Shown: one piece after another, positions 42,556-51,965 of the stretch
How positions within the stretch are numbered: the stretch's first letter is position 1
Layout of the letters: each line of letters starts with the position of its first letter
DNA from: ZLKRG08 sp046091905
GTDB lineage: Bacteria > Actinomycetota > Actinomycetes > Nanopelagicales > Nanopelagicaceae
Reading direction: 5' to 3'
Length of the DNA: 51,982 nucleotides
Assembly (NCBI GenBank): GCA_046091905.1
Contig: JBJTCN010000009.1
Span: 1-51,982, forward strand
Made by a program: the position numbers and the translations under genes
Notes under the pieces: model-generated
The model's database searches: none
Told to the model about the DNA's origin: nothing
What the model saw: the letters and a program-made list of their open reading frames with translations, nothing else

Positions 42556-43898
42556 GGAGTCTCCTTTAAAGTCTTTAAAATTGCTCGCGCTTCACCAACA
42601 GTGATAACCGAACCAGTAATTAGAATTCCAACGCTCTCTTCTTCCATTGGATGATTGGCATCTGCTATCGCTTTTTCAATCGCCGTGCGTAAATCTGATT
42701 CAATGAAGATACAATCATTATCAATAAATGCGCGTGCCACTTTAGCTAAGTCTTTTGCAGGCAAAGCTCTAGGTGAAGAGCTTTGAGTAACAATTACGCC
42801 ATCAATTACCTCTTTGATTTCATTAAAAATTCCCGCGGCATCTTTATCGGCAAAGACACCTACTACCGCAATTACGCGACCAAATGAGAACTCTTCTTGC
42901 ATAGTATTTGCCAGCGTCTTTGCACCCTGTGGATTATGAGCAGCATCCAAAATTACCGTTGGTTCGCGGCGCACAATTTCAAAACGTCCTGGTGACGTGG
43001 CAGCGGCAAATCCAGCTTTAACTGCTTCTGGATCTAGATGTTGATCACCAAAGAAAGCCTCAGCCGCAACCAGCGCAGCTGCTGCATTTGTCGCTTGATG
43101 CTTGCCATGCAATGGCAAAAATAGATCAGAGTAAACATCTTTGGTGCCGCGAATTGTTAGCAGTTGACCACCGACTGCCATCTGACGAGAGATAACTTCA
43201 TATTCAATTCCTTCGCGTGCAACTTCAATTCCCAACTCTGCGGCTCGAGCCAACAAGATTTTGGCAACTTCGGGCTCTTGGCTAGCAAGTACTGCAAAGG
43301 AATTCGCTTTTAAAATTCCCGCTTTAGTCTGCGCAATCTCCGCCAAGGTATTTCCTAAATACTCCATATGATCCATGCCAATTGGGGTAATTACTGCCAC
43401 GCTTGGTTGAATCACGTTGGTGGCATCCCATTGTCCGCCCATCCCCACTTCAAAAATACCTACATCCACTGGATGCTCGGCAAAGGCAGCCATGGCTAAA
43501 CCAGTGACCGCTTCAAAGAATGAAATTGGATTTGGGGTTTTTGAATCTACAAAATCAAAATATGCAGAGATGTCGTTAAAGTTAAAAATTAATTCTTGAG
43601 CATCGATTAAGTGACCGTTAATGCAGATGCGTTCACGAAAATCTTCTAAGTGTGGACTGGTGAAACGACCGGTACGTAAACCATGTGCATACAGCAACGA
43701 ATCAATAAATCGCGCAGTAGAAGTCTTGCCATTTGTGCCGCCAATATGAATTGTGGGATAAGAAAGTTGCGGCGAACCAAGTGCGTCACAAAGCAATGAG
43801 ATTCGATCAAGTGAAGGTTGAATCCGAGTTTCCGGCCAACGTGCAAGCAGCGCATTTTCAATTGCAGCTAAGCGCTCTCTATCTTCTGCGGAGATCAT
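42552..43898 (-). CDS. folC: folylpolyglutamate synthase/dihydrofolate synthase
   Basis: This 448-residue Mur-ligase-fold enzyme has the P-loop IGGTNGKTSTARFI near residues 50-63, EVGMGGQWDATN near 150 and DAAHNPQGAKTL near 315. It adds glutamate to dihydropteroate or folates. It overlaps both valS and DUF4233 as ATGA. Confidence 0.95.
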   Translation of the reverse strand: MISAEDRERLAAIENALLARWPETRIQPSLDRISLLCDALGSPQLSYPTIHIGGTNGKTSTARFIDSLLYAHGLRTGRFTSPHLEDFRERICINGHLIDAQELIFNFNDISAYFDFVDSKTPNPISFFEAVTGLAMAAFAEHPVDVGIFEVGMGGQWDATNVIQPSVAVITPIGMDHMEYLGNTLAEIAQTKAGILKANSFAVLASQEPEVAKILLARAAELGIEVAREGIEYEVISRQMAVGGQLLTIRGTKDVYSDLFLPLHGKHQATNAAAALVAAEAFFGDQHLDPEAVKAGFAAATSPGRFEIVRREPTVILDAAHNPQGAKTLANTMQEEFSFGRVIAVVGVFADKDAAGIFNEIKEVIDGVIVTQSSSPRALPAKDLAKVARAFIDNDCIFIESDLRTAIEKAIADANHPMEEESVGILITGSVITVGEARAILKTLKETP

Positions 43899-46474
43899 GC
43901 TGGAAGCGTAGCAAGTTGCGCTTTGATGCGTTCAATATCTTGATCGCACTTAGTTAAACGCTCATGAATTTCAGCCACCACATTTCCCGGCGCTTTGGCC
44001 ATAAAGCCTTCATTGCCAAGTTTTGCAGTGGCAGTGGCGCGATTCTTTTCGGCAGTTGCTAAATCTTTTGTTAAACGCGCACGCTCTGCCGCCACATCAA
44101 TAGATCCAGTTAAATCAAACTCGGCGCGAATTGCACCGATCTCTAACTTGGCTGATGGAGTGAAATCTCCGCTCTCCATCTTTAGCAAGAACTCGGCTCC
44201 CGCTGCATAAGGAGTTAGTTCTGTTGGCACAACTAAGCGACCAGGAATCTTCTGGCTGGTTTTAATACCCTGGTCATTTCGGAAACGACGAACTTCAGTA
44301 ATTACTTCTTGTAATTGAGCCACAATCTTTTCAGAAGACTTATCAGTAGCTGCCTTATCTGCAACTGGCCAAGCTGCAATTACCAATGATTCTTGCCCGG
44401 TTAAGGTGGTCCAAAGCTCTTCGGTAATAAAAGGCATTATTGGGTGCATTAGTCGTAGCAATTGATCTAAAACATGGCCCAACACTCGCTTGGTGTTTGC
44501 CGCATCACCTTTTTGGAAAGCATCTTTAGATAACTCTAAATACCAATCGCATAGGTCATCCCATGCAAAGTGATAAATCAATTCTGAAGCTTTTGCGAAT
44601 TCAAAACTTTCTAGCAATTGATCTGCCTCGGAAATAGTTTCGTTTAGGCGACTTAAAATCCATTTATCAATTGCATTTAATGATTTGTATTCCGGAAGTG
44701 GACCCTGAACCGTCGCCCCATTCATTAAAGCAAAGCGAGTAGCATTCCAAAGCTTGGTTGCAAAATTACGTGCGCCGCCAATCCACTCTTCGGCAAGTGC
44801 CTGATCTGCACCTGGATTGGAACCGCGTGCCAAAGAGAAGCGCAGCGCATCTGATCCGTATTTATCCATAAATTCAAGCGGATCAACCACATTGCCTTTG
44901 GACTTGGACATCTTTTTACCAAATTTATCTCGTACCAATCCGTGTAACACAATGGTGTCGAATGGTTGCTTTCCATCCATAGCAAATAGCCCAAAAATCA
45001 TCATACGTGCAACCCAGAAGAACAAAATGTCATAACCAGTTACCAGTACGGAATTTGGATAGAACTTCTTTAAATCATCAGTGTTATCCGGCCAACCAAG
45101 AGTTGAAAATGGCCATAAAGCTGATGAGAACCAGGTATCTAAAACATCTTCATCTTGTGTCCAACCATCAGGTGCGGTTTCATCTGGTCCAATAACTTTT
45201 ACTTCTCCATGTGGGCCATACCAAACTGGAATTCGATGTCCCCACCAGAGTTGGCGCGAAATGCACCAATCGTGCATGCCATCAACCCATTCAAAGTAAC
45301 GTGGTTCCATTTCAGTTGGCGAAATTTTTACCTTGCCACTTCTGACTGCATCTCCGGCTGCCTTTGCAAGTGGCGCTACTTTTACAAACCACTGCAATGA
45401 AAGTCGCGGTTCTACAATTGTTTGGCAACGTGAACAATGTCCAACGCTGTGAGAGTAAGGGCGCTTCTCCCAACCAAGTAAGCCATCTTTGCGCAGCTCT
45501 TCAACGACTGCGCGGCGAGCTTCAAAACGATCCAAGCCATCAAATTTGGTGCCTGTGCCATCCATGATGCCATGTTCATTCATGATGATGATCATCGGTA
45601 CGCCATGACGCATACCCATCTCAAAGTCATTTGGATCGTGCGCAGCAGTTACTTTTACCGCGCCAGTACCGAATTCTGGATCCACTAATTCATCCGCGAT
45701 GATTGGAATCATTCGGTCTACATATGGCAGACGAACCGTCCTACCGATCATGTGCTTATAGCGTTCGTCATTTGGATTAACCGCTACCGCACCATCACCA
45801 AGCATGGTTTCAGGGCGAGTTGTAGCTATGAAAATCTGATTCTCATCATCATCGCGACCGTACCTAATCTGCACAAATTCACCATCAATGTCATGATGGT
45901 CAACTTCAATATCTGAAAGCGCAGTTAAACAACGAGGGCACCAATTGATAATTCTTTCTGCACGATAGATTAATTCTTGATCATAAAGACGTTTAAAGAT
46001 TGTTAACACTGCGCGAGATAAATTGGCATCCATTGTGAATGCTTCGCGAGTCCAGTCAACTGAATCTCCCAGACGTTTCATCTGACCGAGAATTGCGCCG
46101 CCAGATTCCGCTTTCCATTCCCAAACTTTCTTAACAAATTCTTCGCGGCCAAAATCATGGCGGGACTTACCTTGCGCAGCTAACTGTCGCTCAATCACGT
46201 TCTGGGTTGCGATACCTGCGTGATCCATTCCTGGCAACCAAAGAGTTTCAAAACCCTTCATGCGCTTCATGCGCACTAATGTGTCTTGCAAAGTGTGATC
46301 AAGTGCGTGACCAATATGCAAAGAGCCAGTGACATTTGGTGGCGGAATTACTATTGCAAAAGCGGGCTTTTCAGATTTGGCATTGGCAGTGAAGTAACCC
46401 GCATCGAGCCACTTCTTATAAAGAGGAGCTTCGATGTCAGCAGGTACAAAACCTGTTGGCAATTCACGCGTCAT
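43895..46474 (-). CDS. valS: valyl-tRNA synthetase
   Basis: This 859-residue class I enzyme has the HIGH motif in PPPNVTGSLHIGHALD near 47-62, an editing CP1 domain, KMSKS in FGKKMSKSKGN near 525, and a C-terminal coiled-coil tRNA-binding arm from about 795. All normal features are present. The ATG follows a consensus TATAAT by 15 bases with no ribosome binding site. Confidence 0.97.
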   Translation of the reverse strand: MTRELPTGFVPADIEAPLYKKWLDAGYFTANAKSEKPAFAIVIPPPNVTGSLHIGHALDHTLQDTLVRMKRMKGFETLWLPGMDHAGIATQNVIERQLAAQGKSRHDFGREEFVKKVWEWKAESGGAILGQMKRLGDSVDWTREAFTMDANLSRAVLTIFKRLYDQELIYRAERIINWCPRCLTALSDIEVDHHDIDGEFVQIRYGRDDDENQIFIATTRPETMLGDGAVAVNPNDERYKHMIGRTVRLPYVDRMIPIIADELVDPEFGTGAVKVTAAHDPNDFEMGMRHGVPMIIIMNEHGIMDGTGTKFDGLDRFEARRAVVEELRKDGLLGWEKRPYSHSVGHCSRCQTIVEPRLSLQWFVKVAPLAKAAGDAVRSGKVKISPTEMEPRYFEWVDGMHDWCISRQLWWGHRIPVWYGPHGEVKVIGPDETAPDGWTQDEDVLDTWFSSALWPFSTLGWPDNTDDLKKFYPNSVLVTGYDILFFWVARMMIFGLFAMDGKQPFDTIVLHGLVRDKFGKKMSKSKGNVVDPLEFMDKYGSDALRFSLARGSNPGADQALAEEWIGGARNFATKLWNATRFALMNGATVQGPLPEYKSLNAIDKWILSRLNETISEADQLLESFEFAKASELIYHFAWDDLCDWYLELSKDAFQKGDAANTKRVLGHVLDQLLRLMHPIMPFITEELWTTLTGQESLVIAAWPVADKAATDKSSEKIVAQLQEVITEVRRFRNDQGIKTSQKIPGRLVVPTELTPYAAGAEFLLKMESGDFTPSAKLEIGAIRAEFDLTGSIDVAAERARLTKDLATAEKNRATATAKLGNEGFMAKAPGNVVAEIHERLTKCDQDIERIKAQLATLPA

Positions 46475-46489
46475 AGCGAGGTAGTCTAG

Positions 46490-46495
46490 ATTATA
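46490..46495 (-). promoter_or_regulatory. candidate -10 box of valS
   Basis: A perfect TATAAT on the minus strand lies in the 33-base gap between clpX and valS, 15 bases before the ATG, giving a leader of about nine bases. The -35 region in the clpX tail is not recognisable. Confidence 0.45.
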
Positions 46496-46507
46496 AAAAT
46501 TACTAAA

Positions 46508-47779
46508 CTACGCGCTCTTCTCTTCTGAGCGCTTAGATTTGCCGCTACGTAGAACAATCTTTGGCTGCGCATCCGCATTAATGCATTCCGCAGTGACCAC
46601 GACTTTTTCAACATCTTCGCGTCCTGGAATGTCATACATCACGCCTAGCAATACATGTTCCATGATCGCACGTAGTCCACGTGCACCGGTACCGCGCTTT
46701 AGCGCTAGCTCTGCAATTGCATCTAACGCCTCTGCATCAAATTCAAGCTGTACTTCGTCTAATTCAAATAGTTTCTGATATTGACGCACTAACGCATTCT
46801 TTGGCTCGGTAAGAATTTGAATTAACGCCTTCTTATCCAAGTTTGAGACTGAAGTAATAACTGGAAGTCGACCGATAAATTCTGGAATCAGACCAAACTT
46901 AAGTAGATCTTCTGGCATCACATCAGCAAAGACATCTGAGGCTTCGCGATCTTCTGCGGTGCGAAGCGGTGCATTAAAACCAACGCCAGATTTACCAGCG
47001 CGACCTTCAACAATTTTTTCTAGGCCCGCAAAAGCTCCACCGACAATAAAGAGCACGTTAGTGGTGTCAATCTGAATAAATTCTTGATGCGGATGTTTGC
47101 GTCCACCCTGTGGCGGAACTGATGCCACAGTTCCTTCTAATATCTTAAGTAGCGCTTGCTGGACACCTTCACCAGAAACGTCGCGAGTGATTGATGGATT
47201 CTCCGCTTTGCGCGCAACCTTATCGATTTCATCAATATAGATAATTCCGGTTTCCGCTTTTTTAACATCATAATCTGCAGCTTGTAGCAGTTTAAGTAAA
47301 ATGTTCTCAACATCTTCACCAACATAACCAGCTTCGGTTAAAGCGGTGGCATCTGCAATTGCAAATGGCACATTAAGCATGCGTGCCAGAGATTGAGCTA
47401 ATAAAGTTTTTCCGCAACCAGTTGGGCCGAGTAACAAGATATTTGATTTTGCCAGCTCTACTTGGCTATCGCGTTTGGTTTCACCTGATTGCACGCGCTT
47501 GTAATGGTTGTACACAGCAACTGCCACAGACTTCTTAGCGCGTTGCTGACCAATTACATAGCTATCTAAGAATTCATAAATTTCATGAGGTTTTGGTAGC
47601 TCTTCAAAACCAGCTGCTGCTGCTTCGGAGAGTTCTTCAACGATGATCTCATTGCAGAGTTCGATGCACTCATCGCAAATATAAACGCCAGGACCCGCGA
47701 TTAATTTCTTTACCTGCTTCTGGGTCTTGCCACAGAACGAACACTTAAGCAGTTCGTTGGCTTCGCCGATTCGGGTCAT
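46508..47779 (-). CDS. clpX: ATP-dependent Clp protease unfoldase ClpX
   Basis: This 423-residue protein has an N-terminal zinc-binding domain with Cys13, Cys16, Cys35 and Cys38. Walker A GPTGCGKT is at 118-125, Walker B IIYIDEID near 185, and the sensor/arginine region VIPEFIGRLPV-like (LIPEFIGRLPV) near 310. The ClpP-docking loop reads GVGF rather than IGF. It unfolds substrates for ClpP1P2. AAGGAG seven bases before the ATG is the ribosome binding site. The 85-base gap upstream shows no certain promoter. Confidence 0.97.
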   Translation of the reverse strand: MTRIGEANELLKCSFCGKTQKQVKKLIAGPGVYICDECIELCNEIIVEELSEAAAAGFEELPKPHEIYEFLDSYVIGQQRAKKSVAVAVYNHYKRVQSGETKRDSQVELAKSNILLLGPTGCGKTLLAQSLARMLNVPFAIADATALTEAGYVGEDVENILLKLLQAADYDVKKAETGIIYIDEIDKVARKAENPSITRDVSGEGVQQALLKILEGTVASVPPQGGRKHPHQEFIQIDTTNVLFIVGGAFAGLEKIVEGRAGKSGVGFNAPLRTAEDREASDVFADVMPEDLLKFGLIPEFIGRLPVITSVSNLDKKALIQILTEPKNALVRQYQKLFELDEVQLEFDAEALDAIAELALKRGTGARGLRAIMEHVLLGVMYDIPGREDVEKVVVTAECINADAQPKIVLRSGKSKRSEEKSA

Positions 47780-47864
47780 TCTGTGTCTCCTTGGGGTCTA
47801 CTTGCAGAGAAGTTATGAGGCAAATTTTATTCTTTGCTCACAATTTGCGCCTTCGTATTCGCGC

Positions 47865-49115
47865 TCAATCTTGTTCGCTCTTAGAGTAATTTGCAGGAGA
47901 TTTCATTTCTTTAACGCCTGGCACTCGGTAGACCAAGATGTTTATCAAGATATGTATTGCGACAGCGAGTAATAAGAAATTCCGCTCTCCCATGAGTTTG
48001 GTAGCAGGACCTACCAATGCCATTCCAAGTGGAATCAATCCCGCAGAACCAGCATGGTCAATCGCAAAGACACGACCAAGTTTCTCTTTTGGAATTTCTC
48101 GCTGTAGCGCGATAGGCCAGTATGCATCCCAAGGACCAACTGAGATTCCAGCGATCAAATAAATGAAAATAACAAAGGCAGGTGAAACTGGAAATGCCAG
48201 CGCAATCGGCATTAGCGCAAATAGTGACCAATAAATTAAGGCAACCTTACCTGGATATTTCGGTTTTAATTTTAAGAACCAGAGCGACGCAATTGTTGCC
48301 CCAAGAGCAAAAGTTGCAGAGGCGGCAGCTAATACCGCATTAGTCTGAAATTCACGTTTAGTAATAATTGGTAGCAAGATTGTTTCCGCTGAAAATACCA
48401 CCATAAGCTGAATAGTGGCCATGAAAATCATGGCACCCACCCAAGGCATTTCGCGCACTGTTCTAATACCTTCTTTAAATTCTTGAATAAATGGTTCGCG
48501 ATTTTCAGGATTAACTACCGCTTCTTCTTTGATTCCTATTAACAAAGCTGAGCCAAGTAAGAAAGTCAAAGCAGTTAATATAAAAGTTAATCTGGCGCCT
48601 ACAAGTGCAATTACGATGCCCCCAATTGCTGGCCCAATAATTTGTCCTAAACGGCTAGTGATCCCACGAATTACATTTGCTTCTTGCAATACATGGTCCG
48701 GAACAATCACATTCATAATTGCAGCAGCCGCCGGTGCGCCAAATGCATCGCCGATGCCAACCAAAAATACAAGTAACGCCATATAGACACGTGGAATATC
48801 TGACGCGGAAACAAACACCAATATTAAAAGCAGAAAAGCTCTTCCTAAATCTGCACTGATCATTACATATTTACGCTTTATTCGATCAGCCCAAACTCCG
48901 CCAACTAGCGTCAGTGCGGTGCCGCTTAACATTCTGGCGGCAAGAATCAAACCCAAAGTTGTGGCATCGCCGCCGGCATCAATAATTACAATGGCAATTG
49001 CCATTGGGAATGCGCCGCTACCGATTGTTACAAGTAGGTTAGAAAACCAGATGCGCCTGAAATTCCGGTAGGAAAATAAGGCGCCTGGTTCGAAGTATTT
49101 TTTTACGTTAAGCAA
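47865..49115 (-). CDS. MFS transporter, 12-helix (MFS_3-like)
   Basis: This 416-residue transporter has about 12 hydrophobic segments. The N-terminal FSYRNFRRIWFSNLLVTIGSG and the loop GGVWADRIKRKYVMISADLGRA resemble the enterobactin-exporter/macrolide-efflux branch of MFS. The substrate is unknown. The start appears to be TTG at 49115, three bases after clpP2, with no ribosome binding site, so it may be translated by coupling. It separates clpP2 from clpX, which are usually closer neighbours. Confidence 0.85.
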   Translation of the reverse strand: MLNVKKYFEPGALFSYRNFRRIWFSNLLVTIGSGAFPMAIAIVIIDAGGDATTLGLILAARMLSGTALTLVGGVWADRIKRKYVMISADLGRAFLLLILVFVSASDIPRVYMALLVFLVGIGDAFGAPAAAAIMNVIVPDHVLQEANVIRGITSRLGQIIGPAIGGIVIALVGARLTFILTALTFLLGSALLIGIKEEAVVNPENREPFIQEFKEGIRTVREMPWVGAMIFMATIQLMVVFSAETILLPIITKREFQTNAVLAAASATFALGATIASLWFLKLKPKYPGKVALIYWSLFALMPIALAFPVSPAFVIFIYLIAGISVGPWDAYWPIALQREIPKEKLGRVFAIDHAGSAGLIPLGMALVGPATKLMGERNFLLLAVAIHILINILVYRVPGVKEMKSPANYSKSEQD

Positions 49116-49118
49116 AAG

Positions 49119-49745
49119 TTATGCAGTTGGTTTCGCTTTGCGTGATGAGAGCACCTGATCAATCAGACCATATTCAACCGCTTCTTGCGCGGTGAGAATC
49201 TTGTCACGTTCGATATCAGCTGAAATCTGTTCTTTAGATTTTGTAGAGTGCTTCTCCAGCATAATTTCTAGCAGATCACGCATACGCAAAATTTCTTTCG
49301 CCTGTAATTCAATATCAGATGCCTGTCCGCCACCTTCTGAATATGGCTGGTGAATCAAGATACGTGAATTCGGTAGCGCCATACGCTTGCCCTTAGTACC
49401 GCCTGCAAGCAAGATGGCTGCAGCTGATGCTGCTTGACCTAAACAGATAGTCATAATGTCTGGACGAACGAATTGCATAGTGTCATAAATTGCAGTTAGC
49501 GCAGTAAATGAACCACCTGGTGAATTGATGTACATCATGATGTCACGATCAGGATCCATTGATTCCAGAGTTAATAACTGAGCCATCACGTCATTTGCCA
49601 CTGTGTCATCAATTGCTTGACCTAAGAAAATAATGCGCTCTTCGAATAACTTTGTGTATGGATCTAAACGCTTAAAACCATATGAAGTCTTCTCTTCAAT
49701 AGTAGGAAGAACGTAACGATTATTGATATCGAAATTTTCCATCAT
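49119..49745 (-). CDS. clpP2: ATP-dependent Clp protease proteolytic subunit ClpP2
   Basis: This 208-residue serine protease has nucleophile Ser107 in CLGQAASAAA and His132 in RILIHQPYSEGG, with the aspartate expected near 180. The second of two tandem clpP genes, as in other actinobacteria where ClpP1 and ClpP2 form a mixed tetradecamer. Its ATG shares one base with the clpP1 stop (TAATG). Confidence 0.96.
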   Translation of the reverse strand: MMENFDINNRYVLPTIEEKTSYGFKRLDPYTKLFEERIIFLGQAIDDTVANDVMAQLLTLESMDPDRDIMMYINSPGGSFTALTAIYDTMQFVRPDIMTICLGQAASAAAILLAGGTKGKRMALPNSRILIHQPYSEGGGQASDIELQAKEILRMRDLLEIMLEKHSTKSKEQISADIERDKILTAQEAVEYGLIDQVLSSRKAKPTA

Positions 49746-50365
49746 TATTTCTTTCCAATCTGTGAAGCAGTTTTAACAACATGATCTACGAAGCCATATT
49801 CCTTAGCTTCCTCTGCAGTAAACCAACGATCGCGATCTGAGTCTGCGGTAATAGTGTCTGGCTTCTGGCCAGTGTGGAATGCAATTAATTGCGCCATCTT
49901 TTTCTTAGTAAATCCAATTTGTTCTGCCTGAATTCGAATATCAGTTGCAGTTCCGCCGATGCCACCTGATGGTTGGTGCATCATGATGCGTGCATGTGGC
50001 AGCGCATAACGCTTACCTGGCGCACCTGCGCAAAGTAAGAACTGGCCCATAGATGCAGAAAGTCCCATCGCAACTGTTGCCACATCATTAGGAACAAATT
50101 GCATGGTGTCGTAAATAGCCATTCCTGCTGAGATCGAACCACCAGGTGAGTTGATGTAAAGGAAGATATCTTTGTCTGGATCTTCGGCTGACAAGAGCAG
50201 AATCTGCGCCGCAATTGCATTAGCCATTGCATCTTCAACTACCGAACCTAAGAAAATGATTCGCTCGCGAAGCAGGCGGTTATAAACCTCTGAATCAAGA
50301 CCTGCGTTCATGGCGTTGCCACCGCGCAATACAGTCTCCGAAGCTGGTGTCGGAATTAAGTCCAC
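49745..50365 (-). CDS. clpP1: ATP-dependent Clp protease proteolytic subunit ClpP1
   Basis: This 206-residue protein has nucleophile Ser105 in MGLSASMGQFLL and His130 in RIMMHQPSGG. I chose the GTG at 50365 because AGGAG lies seven bases upstream; an internal ATG at residue 19 would give the more usual N-terminus. The N-terminus is probably a processed propeptide. The 173-base gap upstream holds two inverted repeats. Confidence 0.95.
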   Translation of the reverse strand: MDLIPTPASETVLRGGNAMNAGLDSEVYNRLLRERIIFLGSVVEDAMANAIAAQILLLSAEDPDKDIFLYINSPGGSISAGMAIYDTMQFVPNDVATVAMGLSASMGQFLLCAGAPGKRYALPHARIMMHQPSGGIGGTATDIRIQAEQIGFTKKKMAQLIAFHTGQKPDTITADSDRDRWFTAEEAKEYGFVDHVVKTASQIGKK

Positions 50366-50415
50366 GAAAAGACTCCTTACTTATTTAGATTTACCCAACT
50401 TTATTGAGTACAAAA

Positions 50416-50456
50416 ACCCTAACGCGTGGGGATGGAAAATGCTTCCCAATTAGGGT
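50416..50456 (-). promoter_or_regulatory. inverted repeat upstream of clpP1
   Basis: ACCCTAA (50416-50422) and TTAGGGT (50450-50456) face each other across 27 bases that include a weaker inner pairing (GGAA/TTCC). U-rich runs follow both arms on the transcript. It could be a terminator or a folded clpP1 leader; I see no clear ClgR-type box. Confidence 0.4.
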
Positions 50457-50510
50457 GAAAAAACCACTTGTTCACTTAGAGCAGAACTTAGGCACAGAGC
50501 AGATGCAGAT

Positions 50511-50533
50511 AGATTCCTCTTTACGAGGAACCT
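50511..50533 (-). terminator. hairpin just after tig
   Basis: AGGTTCCTC and GAGGAATCT on the minus strand pair over nine positions with one wobble around GTAAA, starting five bases after the tig stop. No U-run follows, so it may be an RNA-stabilising 3' hairpin rather than an intrinsic terminator. Confidence 0.5.
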
Positions 50534-50538
50534 TTCAC

Positions 50539-51840
50539 TTATTCCTGATTATCGGTGGCTGGGACGTCAGTCGCGCGCTTTGGGGCCAGCGCCTCAAGAT
50601 CGACCTTCTTGCCTGATTCAGTAACCACATTCACGCGGCTCAAAATATTAGCAAGCGCCTTTGCGCGAGCAACTTCTGCAACCATCTGATTAATATTTCC
50701 AGTTTGCGCTAAACGGTTCGCAAAATCTTGTGGCGCCATTCCATAGCGTGATGCGGTACGCATTAGATATTCAGTTAATTCCATTTCAGATACTTCAACA
50801 GATTCAGTCTTAACAACTTCATCAAGCAGGAAATCTTGCTTAAACATCTGGCGAGTATCGCGATCAACCTCTGCGCGATGTTCTGCATCTTCTAGGCGAC
50901 CTTCGCGCTCTAGATGTGCATGAATCTCTTCCTCAACTAACTTCTCTGGAACTGGAATTTCTAGCTCTGAAACTAATTTATCAACAAGCTTGTCGCGCGC
51001 TTGTGCACCTTGTTCCATCGCCTTTACGCGCTCTAAGCGAGTATTTAAATCTGCCTTCAATTCATCCAAAGTATCAAATTCAGATGCCAGCTTTGCAAAT
51101 GCATCATCAAGCGCTGGGAGTTCGCGTTCCTTCACTGATTTCACAGTTACGGTTACCGAACCCTTCTCTCCCTCTTGCATACCAAGAAGTGAAGTTTCAA
51201 AAATCTTAGATTCTCCGGCGCTTAGTCCAACTACAGCTTCATCAAGTCCATCAACCATGCTGTTTGAGCCAACTTCGTAAGAGATGTCGTTAGCGGTTCC
51301 GCCTTCAACTTCTTCTCCATTTACCTTCGCAACTAAATCAATATTGATGAAATCGCCAGTCTTAGTTGCGCGCTCAACATCATGCAGTGTTCCAAAGCGA
51401 GCGCGAAGTGCATCTACTTGTTCGTTGATCTCATCTGTAGTGACTGAGACATCATCAACCTTGATTTCCATAGTTGAAAAGTCAGGCAGCTTAATTTCTG
51501 GGCGTACATCTACTTCGATAGTAAATGAGAGCTTCTCGTTATCAACGAACTCTTTGATATCAACTTCTGGTCGACCGATTACAGAAACCTTATGTTCGCG
51601 AGCTGCTTGGGTATAGAAATCAGGAAGCGCGGCATTAATTGCTTCATCCATAACCGCGCCGCGACCAACGCGCTGATCGATCATTGCAGCTGGAACTTTT
51701 CCTTTACGGAAACCCGGGATATTTACCTGTGATGCCACTTTCTTATATGCATCTGCAACATGTGATGACATTTCGTTGAATTCAACAGAGATATCAAAAC
51801 GAACACGTGTTGGTGAAAGGTTTTCTACCGAGCTTTTCAC
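50539..51840 (-). CDS. tig: trigger factor
   Basis: This 433-residue ribosome-bound chaperone has the ribosome-docking motif in NIPGFRKGKVPAAMI near residues 39-53, a FKBP-type prolyl isomerase domain at about 150-240 (TGDFINIDLVAKVNGEEVEGG) and the C-terminal chaperone arms. The start is GTG with AGGAG six bases upstream. It lies next to clpP1, as is common. The 49-base gap to tRNA-Pro shows no clear terminator. Confidence 0.96.
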   Translation of the reverse strand: MKSSVENLSPTRVRFDISVEFNEMSSHVADAYKKVASQVNIPGFRKGKVPAAMIDQRVGRGAVMDEAINAALPDFYTQAAREHKVSVIGRPEVDIKEFVDNEKLSFTIEVDVRPEIKLPDFSTMEIKVDDVSVTTDEINEQVDALRARFGTLHDVERATKTGDFINIDLVAKVNGEEVEGGTANDISYEVGSNSMVDGLDEAVVGLSAGESKIFETSLLGMQEGEKGSVTVTVKSVKERELPALDDAFAKLASEFDTLDELKADLNTRLERVKAMEQGAQARDKLVDKLVSELEIPVPEKLVEEEIHAHLEREGRLEDAEHRAEVDRDTRQMFKQDFLLDEVVKTESVEVSEMELTEYLMRTASRYGMAPQDFANRLAQTGNINQMVAEVARAKALANILSRVNVVTESGKKVDLEALAPKRATDVPATDNQE

Positions 51841-51889
51841 TAAGCGCTCCTGTGCTATCGAGTGAAATTAATGACGTACTTAAAGAAAT

Positions 51890-51965
51890 TGGTCGGGACG
51901 GAGAGACTCGAACTCTCGATCTTCTGCTCCCAAAGCAGACGCGCTAGCCACTACGCTACGCCCCG
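51890..51965 (-). tRNA. tRNA-Pro, anticodon UGG, with encoded CCA
   Basis: The acceptor arm CGGGGCG pairs with CGTCCCG (one wobble). The D arm is GCGT/GCGC, the anticodon arm TCTGC-TTTGGGA-GCAGA gives anticodon TGG, and the T arm is GAGAG-TTCGAGT-CTCTC. Discriminator A and CCA are encoded. All four arms fold, so the identity is firm. It is upstream of tig on the same strand. Confidence 0.95.
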
